Origin: Rhynochetos jubatus
Lineage: Eukaryota > Chordata > Aves > Eurypygiformes > Rhynochetidae
DNA length: 64,000 nt
Direction of reading: 5' to 3'
Assembly: GCA_027574665.1 (NCBI GenBank)
Contig: CM050650.1
Span: forward strand, 104,877,086 to 104,941,085
In this document: positions 24,913 through 34,975 of the stretch, one piece after another
Numbering within the stretch: the first letter of the stretch is position 1
How the letters are laid out: each line of letters opens with the position of its first letter
Program-made: the position numbers and the translations under genes
Notes under the pieces: generated by a model
Told to the model about the DNA's origin: nothing
The model's database searches: none
What the model saw: the letters and a program-made list of their open reading frames with translations, nothing else

Positions 24913-27900
24913 AGCAGTTGAGAATGAGTACCCCTACTGACTCTGCAAAGTTTGTTCATCAGGAACAAAGTGACTATCATCTGAACTTTCTGCAAAATGA
25001 AGGCTTAGGCAAAACCTAAAGGATTCTGTGAGGAAGAGATCTGTCTATTTACGTTCTGTAAATTTTGAAAGGGATGCAGAGAGGAGCTCTGAACAGGCAA
25101 GCTGGCTTTGTAACAGATTTACTATCTAGGGATTAACAAAACATATTTCATTTTAAACAGAGGATATGTGACAAAATCCTCTATTGTCCATAGCAATACA
25201 TATGCTATTTGGTATATATTTATTGTGGAAATCTTCTTTACATCCTTCACTGAAATGTCTACAGAGAAAATCAAATCCTTCAGTTTAATGGCACTGTTAC
25301 CATAGACTTCAGTGGTAACGTAATCAATTTTAGGGTTAAGAAAAATTCAGAAGTACTGATTTCATGTGTATATCGGTCAAAATGTTCCCAAAAGGAACAC
25401 AAACAAATAAAAATTACTCCTATGTAAAAAGTTCCATTGCTTACTGGAAGCCCAGAAATAACCTAATGTCCAAAGCTAGCTCAGATGTGTCAGTCTCTAT
25501 CCACAAGTTTGGGAGTCTCAGATTAACCACCTGAAAACGAAACTTAGATTTCTTTGGCACTGAGCAGCCACTCTTGTCAGAAAGGTCATCTGAAGCCACT
25601 GTCAACCAAGGTGAATATCATTAGATGAAGAAACTTTATGGCATCTGCTGAATGCTGCTATTTGATGTTGCGTAGTATAGAAAAGATTGGTGTATAGCTG
25701 AATTTGGCATTTTGTTTAAAGTTTAATTTCCCTGATAGAAGAGCTCTCTCGTTCCAATGTGCTCCTTGGGTTTTATTTCAGACTAGATATAATGGGGTCT
25801 CCTGGGAGGAATTTCCCCACCACACATGGGGGTTGAGACTGCTTTGTGTGCAGCGGTTGGTGTGTGGACCAAACCAATAAGTAGGGAATGGAGACTTCTG
25901 TGCTTTCCCTTCAAAAATAGTCAGATGCTCAGAACCAAAACGCTAGAGCAAATGTAGAGTATTGAGGAGCCTTTTCTTTTATGAAAGAACACGCTTTGTC
26001 AGGGAATAGTATTATTTTTACAAGCAATACTACTCTACTACATACAGAGAAAAATATTTACTTGTGCTTATATTTCAATAACTGTGTTAAAGGACTGTTA
26101 CAGTTCCCAAGGAAAAAGTGAAAAGTAATAGTGGGGTTTGCTATTTTGAATCTTCCTATTTTAATTTTTTTTTTTTTTTCTGATATCCATGCTATTAAAT
26201 GATCTAGGACAATTTGTTAATAGTCCCATAAAACATTGACAGATAATGTTAATGCAATATTATCTGTTGCTTTCAAAGGAAATATATACAAAGACATGAA
26301 AACAGACAATCTGAATAATGTTGGAAAGAGAGAAAATGGATTTTGTTCCAGAATTCAGTGACAGGCACACAGTCATCTGATAGACGCCTCCATTTCAGTT
26401 AGTAATCTACGTTACTTTACAGAGAGCATGGGAAAACAAGCATTTTTTTGGTGAAATGCCTTTTGTTCAAACCTAGATGTCAAAAAAACCCCAGATGACT
26501 CAGACCATAGCAGTCCTGTAAGTTCTTCTCAGATCACTACTTCAGTTGTAGATGCCTTCAAGATAAACACCTAACATTTATGCTTTTGTGCTCTGTGCCT
26601 TTGTCATGCATATAAAGTTGATACAATACACACTTTTAAAACTAAAGTTCTTTTACTCAGACATCTTTTTTCTGTCAGAGCATTTTCTGGCATAGCATTT
26701 TCTGCATTGCCTGTATGTAAAACAATACTGGAAGGCAGAACTGAACGTTTAACAGTGGTGACATATTTAACTATTAAAAATTAATCTCTCTGATTTTAAG
26801 GGGGGAGAGGAAGTGAGTTTCATGATTAAGGCCTACTGGCCAGCTCAGAAATTTCAATAATGTTTCTCCTCTCCCAGAAAGGGAGGAATGTGAATACAAA
26901 ATCACATTAAAAGCATTTTAACTTAGAGTTATTTGTATATTAAGAAAAATAAAAACTGACATTTGAATCCCAAAGATAAGGACAATCATATTCATAAACC
27001 ATTTATTACACTGCTCAAACAAATTTGTTCATTTGTTCCCTTAATTTTTCTCCTGGTAGTACTCTACTTCAGCCCTTAGGACAACTAAAATTTGTGGGAA
27101 ATGCCATTCATTACCTATTACTCTTCAGTTTAGAAATGGAGGTGGTTTTGAAGTTTCCCATAGTTATTTAAAGAAAAATAAAAGTACTGATGTGCAGACA
27201 AAAAAGGAGAGGAGGTCTAAGTAGACTTTTGTTTCTCCATCCATGAGCCAAGATTTCTTGAGTAATCTTAAAGGAAGTTGCTAGAGGTCTCTTCATGTAA
27301 TTAAGAAGAGAATTCCTGATCTGAGAGTTCATAACAAAGCCAAAAAAAGGGAAATGATAATAAGTATCAGACATAAATTTTTTTCTGTGGCAAATTTGGA
27401 AGTACAGCAAAAAAAGCCAGTCATCGATACTCATGTGCACTAATACAATAGTACCAGGCTGCACAATTTAAAGTGATCATCCAAAAAGCAAAAACTCAGC
27501 TCTCATTATGTCCTCTTCCATGTCCATGATGTCCCAGTTTCAGCCAAAACTCCATATTTCCTTCAAGCAGCCAAGAGGAGGCAACAGAGTGCGGGCTGTT
27601 AGCTGACTTGAAGGCACACCTCTACCCCTATATTCAGCATTAGAGAACAAACACCAGCATGCAATCATCTATCGTATTAAACTGTTAGACATGTCTGGCT
27701 TAGTTTTACAAGGCAGAAAACAGTCCTGTTTAGGAGTTAAACCCAGGAAACTTCCTAACAGCAGTTTGGAAATGGTCATTTAATCTTGGAAGCTAAGAGC
27801 AGATGCAGACCATTCTGTCCCAGGCTTAAGTTCAGAGGACAGACCTTGGTACATTTAATCTTCTGGTACAGGAGCAGCCAGCAAATCCAAGCCCTGAGAA

Positions 27901-29191
27901 TCCTATCAGTTATGTGCTTGTGTGAGGGAAAAGTCCACAGGGTGTTCTTTTTAATATCTTCAACATTTAAAGTAGCCAATGTAGGATTAGTGGATCAGAG
28001 CGCAAAGGTGCTTGCTAAGCAGGACAAAGGACCAACATAAGGATTCTCATTTATATATATTGTGGAAGTATGATTTTGTGTTTGTTGTTGTGTTTTTTAA
28101 ATTTATTTGTTTTCTTTCAATTAATTACTTCAGTCACCACTTCTGGTTAGAAGCACAGACTTGTAGCACAGACTTGAACGATGCTAAGCATTAGTAATCT
28201 GCATTTTTGTTTTCTTTGTTTCTGTGTACACATCATCTCTAAGGATACTTATCTGTAAGATCCAAAGAACATGACCTGTGTTTAGCTTCCTTGCCTTCTT
28301 CTGAGTAGTTCTACCTCAGGGTATAATCCAAAGAGCGCTTTGTGAGCAATTGGTCTTAATGGACTTGTGACTGCCTCTACAGCCTATGCTCTTGAACTCC
28401 AGAAACTGTCCTAAATGTTTCCCATCCACAGAAAAAAAAGTCTCTAGTTCACTTAGACCTTAGATTAATGCTTGAACTCTAGCCCTCAGAGAATATTTGG
28501 TCAGCATAGAACACTGCATGGATGTTAAAATTATCTACAGTTTTGAACCTGAGCAAGAATATTTTTAGATTACGTGGTGCTCAGAAATCATTTTATAGAC
28601 AGTGCGCTAAAATCCTTGCAAATAGCAATCTACTGTATATCTTTCACCTTTTCTGCCCTTTCGTACTTCTTAGCTCCCGTGGTGCTAAGTGGTTGCAAAT
28701 AATTTCATTTCCCCTTTTCATACCCAGAGCCTGGAGCTCTGCAGGCAAAGTGCTAACAAATAACAGTGTCACTGGAGGAACTCACGTTTCCTGTGTGAAA
28801 CTCACTCAATTACTTATTTCCAAATCCATATTTCTGCTCCTGCAGAACTCACTCAAACTTTGGGAAAGGGCTGTGGCAATGACCTTTTGTGCCCTGAAAT
28901 TATCCTCCCACCTGTGCAGATGCACACACAATGAGTTAAACCATTGCAGATCTCTGGTTCTGTGCCCTGCAGTGATCACCACTGTGTCTGTATGTGTGTG
29001 TGGATAATTTCAAGGTGATTCCAGACATACTACTCTCAGTTAGACTCATCAAGGCATGGCAGGAATGACTTCAGTAGGCAATACTTCAATAGTTCATCTG
29101 TCCTGCCCTTGAATTGGTGAGCTGTGCCTTGTGACTCTGACCATGCCATTGGGGCAGTGTCTTGAGGAGAATATGAAGATTACCTGTTACC
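24913..29191. other. 4.3 kb without a recognised gene or transposon
   Basis: No family was recognised. A frame of 161 codons on the plus strand at 28522-29007 is the longest frame outside repeats but has no familiar domain, no codon-use signature and no splice context that I can support. A possible old LTR terminus near 27527 ('tgtcccagtttcagcc') could not be extended. Confidence 0.55.
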
Positions 29192-29978
29192 TTCATAGAA
29201 TGGTTTGGGTCGGAAGGGACCTCAAAGATCATCTAGTTCCAACCCCCCTGCCATGGCCAGGGACACCCTCCACTAGACCAGGTTGCTCAAAGCCTCATCC
29301 AGCCTGGCCTTGAAGACAGCCAGGGATGGGGCATCCACAGCTTCTCTGGGCAACCTGTGCCAGTGCTTCACCAGCCTCTCCATGAAGAATTTCTTCCTGA
29401 TACCTAATCTAAATCCCTTCGCTTTCAGTGTAAACCTGTTACCCCTTGTCCTGTCACTACAGGCCCTTGTAGAAAGTCCCCCACCCACCCAGCTTTCTTT
29501 TTGGCCCCTTCAAGTATTGGAAGGTTGCTATAAGGTCTCCTCAGAGCCTCCTATTTTCCCAGCTGGACAAGCCTAACTACCTCAGCCTGTGCCCGTAAGA
29601 GAGGTGGTCCAGACCCCTGATCATCTTTGTGGCCTCCTCTGGACTTGCTCCAATCAGTCAATATCCTTCTTATGTTGAGGGCTCCAGAGCTGGATGCAGT
29701 ACTGCAGGTGGGGTCTCATGAGAGCAGAGTAGAGAGGGAAAATCACCTCCCTCAACCTGCTGGCCACGCTTCTCTGAATACAGTCGAGTATACGGTTGGC
29801 TTTCTGGGCTGATAGCGCACACTGCCATCTCGTGTCCAGCTTTTCATCTACCAGCACCCCTAAGTCCTTCTCGTCAAGGCTGCTCTCAATCAGTTCTCCA
29901 CCCAGCCTGTACTTGTGCTTGAAATTGCCCCAACTCATGTGCAGGACCTTGTTCTTGGCCTTGTTGAGCTTCATGAGC
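29192..29978 (-). mobile_element. CR1 LINE, 5'-truncated, minus strand
   Basis: The plus strand begins with the reverse complement of the CR1 tail ('ttcatagaatggtttgggtcggaagggacc') and runs through the 3' untranslated region and the C-terminal part of ORF2 to about 29978 ('ggccttgttgagcttcatgag'), where similarity stops sharply. It extends further into ORF2 than most copies here. GC content and CpG retention are higher than in the surroundings, suggesting a moderately young copy. Confidence 0.94.
29273..29974 (-). pseudogene. CR1 ORF2 fragment with broken frame
   Basis: Two frames on the minus strand cover this part of ORF2. The upstream one (29974 to 29654) reads as [20 protein letters not shown] and [20 protein letters not shown], typical of CR1. 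The downstream one (29488 to 29273) ends in the CR1 C-terminus. They are in different frames, so at least one indel lies between about 29490 and 29650. The catalytic palm is absent. Confidence 0.88.
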
Positions 29979-30721
29979 TTCTGCCCCTCTTTCCGTCAGG
30001 CCTTTGCTGGACACTCCATGGTCCCTGTGTGGAGTAGTCAAGTGGGGCAGGGGGTGAATGACAGAAGCTAGGAGGTCTGGTGTGAGCATGCAAGAAGCAT
30101 GGGAAGGGGATGATCCCCAGGCTAACCTTGACAGTGGGCAAGCACAGCAATGGAGACAGGTCAGTGAGAGACACACACCATTTTACAGCCACAGCAAAGA
30201 TCCAGGCAATACAATGCCACACAGACTGCTGCTGTAAAGGGCAGGATATAGGCCTTGACGCAGCTTGTTTGCTCCTTTACCTGACCTAGTAGTGGTTCTC
30301 CAGTGCTGGGAAGAGCGATGTGCCTTCCCTGCTCTAGTGTGCAGGCATTTCTGCTCGCTCAGACCTTACATTTAATTTATTAACAGTACAAAATGATCAC
30401 TGCCAACAAAGATCTGAAATCAAAGTGCTTTGTTGTTGGTAAGTCAGGCTCTCTTTGCTGTGAGTTTAACATCCCAAATATTTAATTTTAATTTTAATCA
30501 AGTTGCTTTGTTTGATAAAGGTCAGTGCTGTCAACACAGAAAAATGCTGAAGTTCAAAGTAGCTTATTTGCTCAAAAGATTGAACTTTTGAATTGATGAT
30601 ATATATTAATAGCACTTAGTGTTCACAGTAAATAAACACTAAGATAAAATTCACTAATGTCACCTATTTATTATGGTTCTGAAACAAATCATGGAGGCTT
30701 TCAGACAAATGTCTATGAGGT
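29979..30721. other. GC-richer segment of unknown origin
   Basis: About 350 bp directly beyond the CR1 truncation point (29979-30360) is clearly richer in G+C than neighbouring DNA and has short frames on both strands, none recognised. The rest (30361-30721) is ordinary AT-rich sequence. The GC-rich part might be an unrecognised LTR or the remains of a gene copy; I cannot decide. Confidence 0.45.
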
Positions 30722-31045
30722 TGTGGTGGGTTTGTGTGGTGGGTTTTTTTGGTAGTGGGAGAGGGACCACAGAGATGCCTCCTGTAAGAAGCTGCTAGAA
30801 GGTCTCCTGGCTCCAAGTGAGACCCGCCTCTGTCTATGGCCAAGCCAATTACTGCCTCTGTGATTAATATATGTAACAGGGGAAAACAAAGAGCCCTGGA
30901 GCTGACACAGCAGGGGACAGAGGAGCGGAAGAAGAGAGGAGTGGGATGTGAGAGACACAGCTACACAGACACCCAGGTCAGTGCAGAAATGTGGGGAGGA
31001 CATGCCTGGAACAGAGGCTCCCCAGCAGCCCGTGGTGAGAGGGCA
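30722..31045 (+). mobile_element. Truncated ERVL-like LTR (sense 5' part)
   Basis: Starts near TGTGGTGGGTTTGTGTGG and carries, in order, 'gaagctgctagaaggtctcc', 'gagacccgcctctgtctatggccaagccaattactgcctctg', a TATA-like 'taatatatgtaac' and 'ccaggtcagtgcagaaatgtggggaggacatgcc', ending after 'cagcccgtggtgagag'. This is the opposite orientation of the same broad LTR type as 5802-6820. The 3' two thirds are missing. The loss is older than the neighbouring LTR, whose target duplication is intact at 31060-31064. Confidence 0.75.
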
Positions 31046-31064
31046 AGGTTTTTTCACATCTGGG

Positions 31065-31871
31065 TGTCGTGGTTTAACTCCGGCTAACAAAATACCACGA
31101 AGCCACTCTCACAAATCCCCCTCCCCTCCTCCAGTGGAGGGGAAGAATCGGAGGAAAAAGAAATAAGGGAGCCCGTAAAATTGAGATAAGAACTATTTAC
31201 TAATTAAAGCTAAATCAATATATACAGGTACTACTACTAATAAATACTTAAAATAGTAGAAAATGAAACATAGAGTACAATATATACAATATGATACAAT
31301 ATGATACAATTTCCCACCATCCACTGACCAATGCACACCCAGATGTTGAGGGATGAAAATCAGACCCCGAGAGCCCGAGACCCACAGCCCGAGAGCGATC
31401 ACAGCCCGAGAGCCGCGGCCTGAAGGCCGGAGCCCGGGAGCCTACGCAGCAGATTCCGAGCAAACCTTATCACTGATAACACTGCCAGAAAAGTCAAAAC
31501 AATCCACCAGCTCCCACACGGATGAGCCAGCACAGGAGTTAGCAAAGCAGCTAACGCAGGAGGGTTAGCAAGTGCCCGGAGAGACGAGCAAGGGAGTAAG
31601 GGAGAGAGAGAGAGAAGGGAAGAGTAATGGCTACCGGACCCTCTTCCCCACCCAAAGAGACCGGAACATGACGTACTATGGGATGAAATACTTCCTTGGT
31701 TAGTCTGGGTCAGCTACAGTATCCGAAGAGGACAAAAGACCTTGAGTTCAGTACAGGCCATCCCCAGCACCAGCTGAGGCCTTATCAATGTTTTCACTTA
31801 CTGTCCAGCAACATAGTTCCCTGACAACCAGAGCAAAGGGAGTTAGCCCTTTCCTGACTGAACCCAGCACA
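31065..31871 (-). mobile_element. ERVL-like solo LTR with perfect 5-bp target duplication
   Basis: Plus-strand termini are TGTCGTGGTTTAACTCCGGC (31065) and ...CTGACTGAACCCAGCACA (31871); sense is minus. CTGGG flanks it exactly at 31060-31064 and 31872-31876. At 807 bp it is the longest member of its subfamily here. It contains the AT triplet tract (about 31210-31260), a 'tatacaatatgatacaat' repeat at about 31280-31310, and a CpG-rich block built on 'cccgagag' repeats at about 31365-31440. Many CpGs remain unmutated, which together with exact termini suggests a comparatively recent insertion. No viral coding sequence accompanies it. Confidence 0.94.
31365..31440. repeat. CpG-rich 'cccgagag' minisatellite within LTR U3
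   Basis: At least five imperfect copies of a unit resembling CCCGAGAGC are spaced 8-18 bp apart. The relative at 23540 has only a decayed version and the one at 49665 lacks most of it, so copy number varies between LTRs. It is the most GC-rich local spot in an AT-rich region. Confidence 0.8.
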
Positions 31872-31876
31872 CTGGG

Positions 31877-33694
31877 TGTTATATATAGATACTTAACAAA
31901 ACTGCTATTACATTCACTAATATAATAGGAAAATGTCAAGTAATGAAATTATAACAACATGATATAAAACTGCATCACAATTAACTTTGTGGTGGGAAGA
32001 AGAAGAAGCAAAATCAACTTGACATCTCTAGAAAAGTAAAGTTCTCTGTTGAAAGGTTTCTGTGGCATAATCATCAGCATAAAAAAAATCAAACAAAAAA
32101 CCCCCATGGACTCATATCGTCAATGTCTGTAAAACTGTTAACACGTGTATCTTTTCTATGTAATCAGTAACTTGAGTGGTAGCATCACCATTATTCATCA
32201 TGATGTCTCAGTCTTCAGACACAAGGGAACAATAAAACTGTCCTCAAAGGGCTGATAACAATTTTCCTGGGCAGAAAGCTTCATATCACCTACTTTTGTC
32301 TTTTTACATTAAGTTTGGCAGCAGGGGAAATTTATGACAACCCCTGGCTCCTTTAATTCATTTTCAGTGTCAATGCTCAAAGTTAAAAATCTTATGATTA
32401 TATCACCCAGTCTAGGGAACTATTTTGCCACTGGTCACCCTCAGAGTTATACCTATAGAAAATTTCCCACTTGTGAGAAGACGTAATTTCACTGGGACTA
32501 TGTTTTTCCACAGCAGTGTGAAATCTGGACTGTGAGGAATGATAAAGTACAATGTCATGGGAGAGAAAGACTCCACAACTTCTGATCAACAGTAAGTCCT
32601 CTGTCTTTCATTCAAAATGTCTCTATTTTTTACACTTTTCATACTGAAGAAAGGCAACACAAAAAATCCCCAGGCATGCATATAAACCATTAGGATACAC
32701 AACAATTTACTTGTTCCTACAGGATGGTAATATTTAATTAAACATTTATAGATTTTTTTTTAAAATATCCTGATGTCACCAGCTGTTTCCTTTGTAATTT
32801 AGGGAGCCTTAGCGGTAATGAAAACAGTCATTTCCTATTAATATCATTTGGTTTGTCTCAATACCCACTGTTATTCTTGAATAAAAAGAAAACTACAGAA
32901 AATAAGTTCTTAAGGTCATCTTTACTTCAAATAATTTCCATGTAGGTCAGGTACTAAAAGAGCATTTGTAGGAATAGATGTTTGTGAGATAGGATAAGAC
33001 ACCAGATCTGGTGTTGTCATTATGATGTCTCCAAATAAATGTAATATTTGTATGATCCCACAAAACAGGAAATACAGAAATATGAAGCACAAATTTGTTT
33101 TGTAACTAATTTAAACATATATCACAGCAGTGCATTTAATAATCTCTGTTGCACACACAATATTTAATCAATAGTGCACTGGAGTTTTGATCTTCTCCCA
33201 ATATACATGTAAGCAGTTCTGATAAAATAGTTTATTTACAAATGCCAGCTTCCCGTTTTAGTTTAAAATTAAAATGTTACAGGTATTATTTCAACTGTTA
33301 CCATTTGGAGTTGTATGTGTCATAAGATGCTTCACTAAATCCTTTACAGGTGAAACAGATAAGTATTTTTCTTTTTCTTTTTTTTTTTCTGTTTTCAGTA
33401 AATCTACGAGAATTAATGTATTTGAACATAGCTAAAGGAAAAAAAGAATTTCTAATCTACACTGAATCTACAGGTCATTTGAAATGCTGAAATAAACTGA
33501 ATTCTTAGAGAATGTGTCAGGTGTGTGGTTTTATATTTTATGTTGCTTTATGAAGAAACTTAATTCAAAAATCACTAAATACGGAAATAATGAGAAAACA
33601 TGTTGATTTCTTCTTCAATTTTTCTAAATCATATTTTGTAAGAAAATGCTAAAGTTGCATATCCAGCTTTACTACAGAAAATAGGAGAAAGAAC
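31877..33694. other. 1.8 kb AT-rich unrecognised sequence
   Basis: No gene or repeat family was recognised between the solo LTR and the CR1 fragment. There is no trace of CR1 reverse transcriptase here that would join the two CR1 pieces on either side. Confidence 0.6.
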
Positions 33695-33929
33695 TTTTCC
33701 CCTAACGGTTCATCTTTTGGCACATGGGGACAGCCTGCTCCTATGCCTTTAAGATTTCCTTCTTGAACAATATCCAGATTTCCTGGACCCCTTTGCCCAT
33801 CAGGACTGCCTCCCAAGGGACCCTGTTGATCAGGCTCCTAAACAGGCTAAAGTCTGCCCTATGGAAGTCCAAGGTAGCAGTCTGCTGACCCCCCTCCTTA
33901 CTTCACCAAGAATTGAAAACTATCATTTT

Positions 33930-34744
33930 TTGATCGCTGTGTCCAAAGAGGCCTCCAATCATCACATCACTCACAAGTCCCCTTCTGGTCATGAACAACA
34001 GGTCCAGCGGGGCCCCTTCCCTAGTTGGCTTGCTCAACAGCTGTGTCAGGAAGATATCTTCCACACAATCGAGAAACCTCTGAGACTATTTATTCTCTGC
34101 TGTGTTGTATTTCCGACCGACATCTGGTAAGTTCAAGTACCCCACGAGAACAAAGGCTAGTGATCATGAGACTTCTACTAGCCACTTGTAGACTGCTAAA
34201 TCTGTCTCCTTATCCTGGTTGGATGGTCTGTAACAGACTCCCACCATAACATCTGCCTTGTTGACTTCCCCCTAATTCTTGCCCATAAACATTCAACCCT
34301 GTCATCACCAACATTAAGCTCTAGACAGTCAAAACACTCCCTAACATACAGGACTATCCCATCCACTCTCCTTCCTTGCCTATCCCTTCTGAAGTGTTTA
34401 TAGACATCCATTGCAGCACTCCAGTTGTGCAAGTCATCCCACCAAGTTTCCATGATGGCAACTATATCATAGTTTTCCAGCTGCACAGAGGCTTCCAGCT
34501 CTGCCTGTTTGTTGCCCATGCCATGTGCATTGGCGTAGATGCACTTCAGTTGGGCTACTGATCCCCTCACTTTTATGGGGAGAGGCTTCCGAATTCCTAC
34601 ATGACCATTCTCAGGCACTTCTGTGGTTTTTGACACATCAACGACCCTTGTGTTTTTGCTGCTGCATGGATCTCCACCACATAACTCCACTGAGATGACA
34701 GACCGAAGGACATCGCTAGCACACACTTCCTCAAACTTTGGCAT
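33930..34744 (-). pseudogene. CR1 ORF2 N-terminal endonuclease, inactivated
   Basis: An open frame from 34744 to 34196 includes LKCIYANAHGMGNKQAELE and the IMETWWDDLHNWSAAM segment; the Glu of ETWW (codon at 34448-34450) is a catalytic metal ligand of this endonuclease family. A frameshift at about 34260-34275 moves the rest into another frame, which reads VMVGVCYRPSNQDKE and then meets two in-frame stops (after LVEVS and after YNTAENK). The normally invariant GD(L/F)N block reads GYLN (34131-34142) and the terminal SDH block reads SDQ (33930-33938). The start of ORF2 is uncertain because the upstream 60 codons are poorly conserved. It is a dead copy. Confidence 0.88.
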
Positions 34745-34800
34745 GCCATGCTCAGGCTTATTTCTAGCAGGCCTGGTTTTATCCCTTTTCCCCTCCCAAT

Positions 34801-34960
34801 CTATTTTAAAGCTCTTTCAATGAGCCCTGCTAATTCCTGTGCAAAGATCCTTTTGCCCCCTTGAGACAGATGTTCCCCATATGTCACCACCAGGCCCGGC
34901 ATTGTGTAAACTGGCTTATCTACATAGTTATGTCGCGTGCCTAGCATGCTGGAATACCTT
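34801..34960 (-). pseudogene. CR1 ORF1 C-terminal fragment (probable SGNH-esterase end)
   Basis: A minus-strand frame, open for about 50 codons to a TAG at 34801-34803, reads ...VVTYGEHLSQGGKRIFAQEL and ends IERALK. The H-L-S-x-x-G-x-x-x-x-A pattern fits the last block of the SGNH/GDSL esterase-like domain found in ORF1 proteins of CR1-type LINEs, which carries the catalytic D-x-x-H. Here the Asp position appears to be Tyr or shifted, so activity would be lost. Assignment to the esterase domain is from family knowledge and should be treated as probable. It is too short for the track of complete frames because its start is missing. Confidence 0.65.
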
Positions 34961-34975
34961 ACTCAGCTGGTTAGG

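Larger units (their letters stand above)
33695..34975 (-). mobile_element. CR1 LINE interior fragment: ORF1 end plus endonuclease, 3' half missing
   Basis: Reading on the minus strand from 34975 leftwards, the fragment holds the last part of ORF1 (stop at 34801-34803), a short inter-ORF region, then the start of ORF2 with the apurinic-type endonuclease, and stops at about 33695 just after the endonuclease ('gtccccatgtgccaaaagatgaacc'). No reverse transcriptase, 3' untranslated region or octamer tail follows. CR1 insertions normally lose their 5' end and keep the 3' end, so a secondary deletion or rearrangement is implied. Substitutions, stops and a frameshift show age. Confidence 0.9.

Noticed and set aside
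27527-27690. Possible LTR terminus ('tgtcccagtttcagcc')
   Set aside because: Only about 16 bases resemble a bird LTR end and the similarity could not be followed further or paired with the other end.
28522-29007. A 161-codon frame outside recognised repeats
   Set aside because: No domain, signal or splice context recognised. One such frame in 64 kb on six frames is plausible by chance; a protein search and RNA data would settle it.
29192-29978. CR1 frames as host genes
   Set aside because: Translations are clearly CR1 ORF2 C-terminal pieces with frameshifts and lacking catalytic domains.
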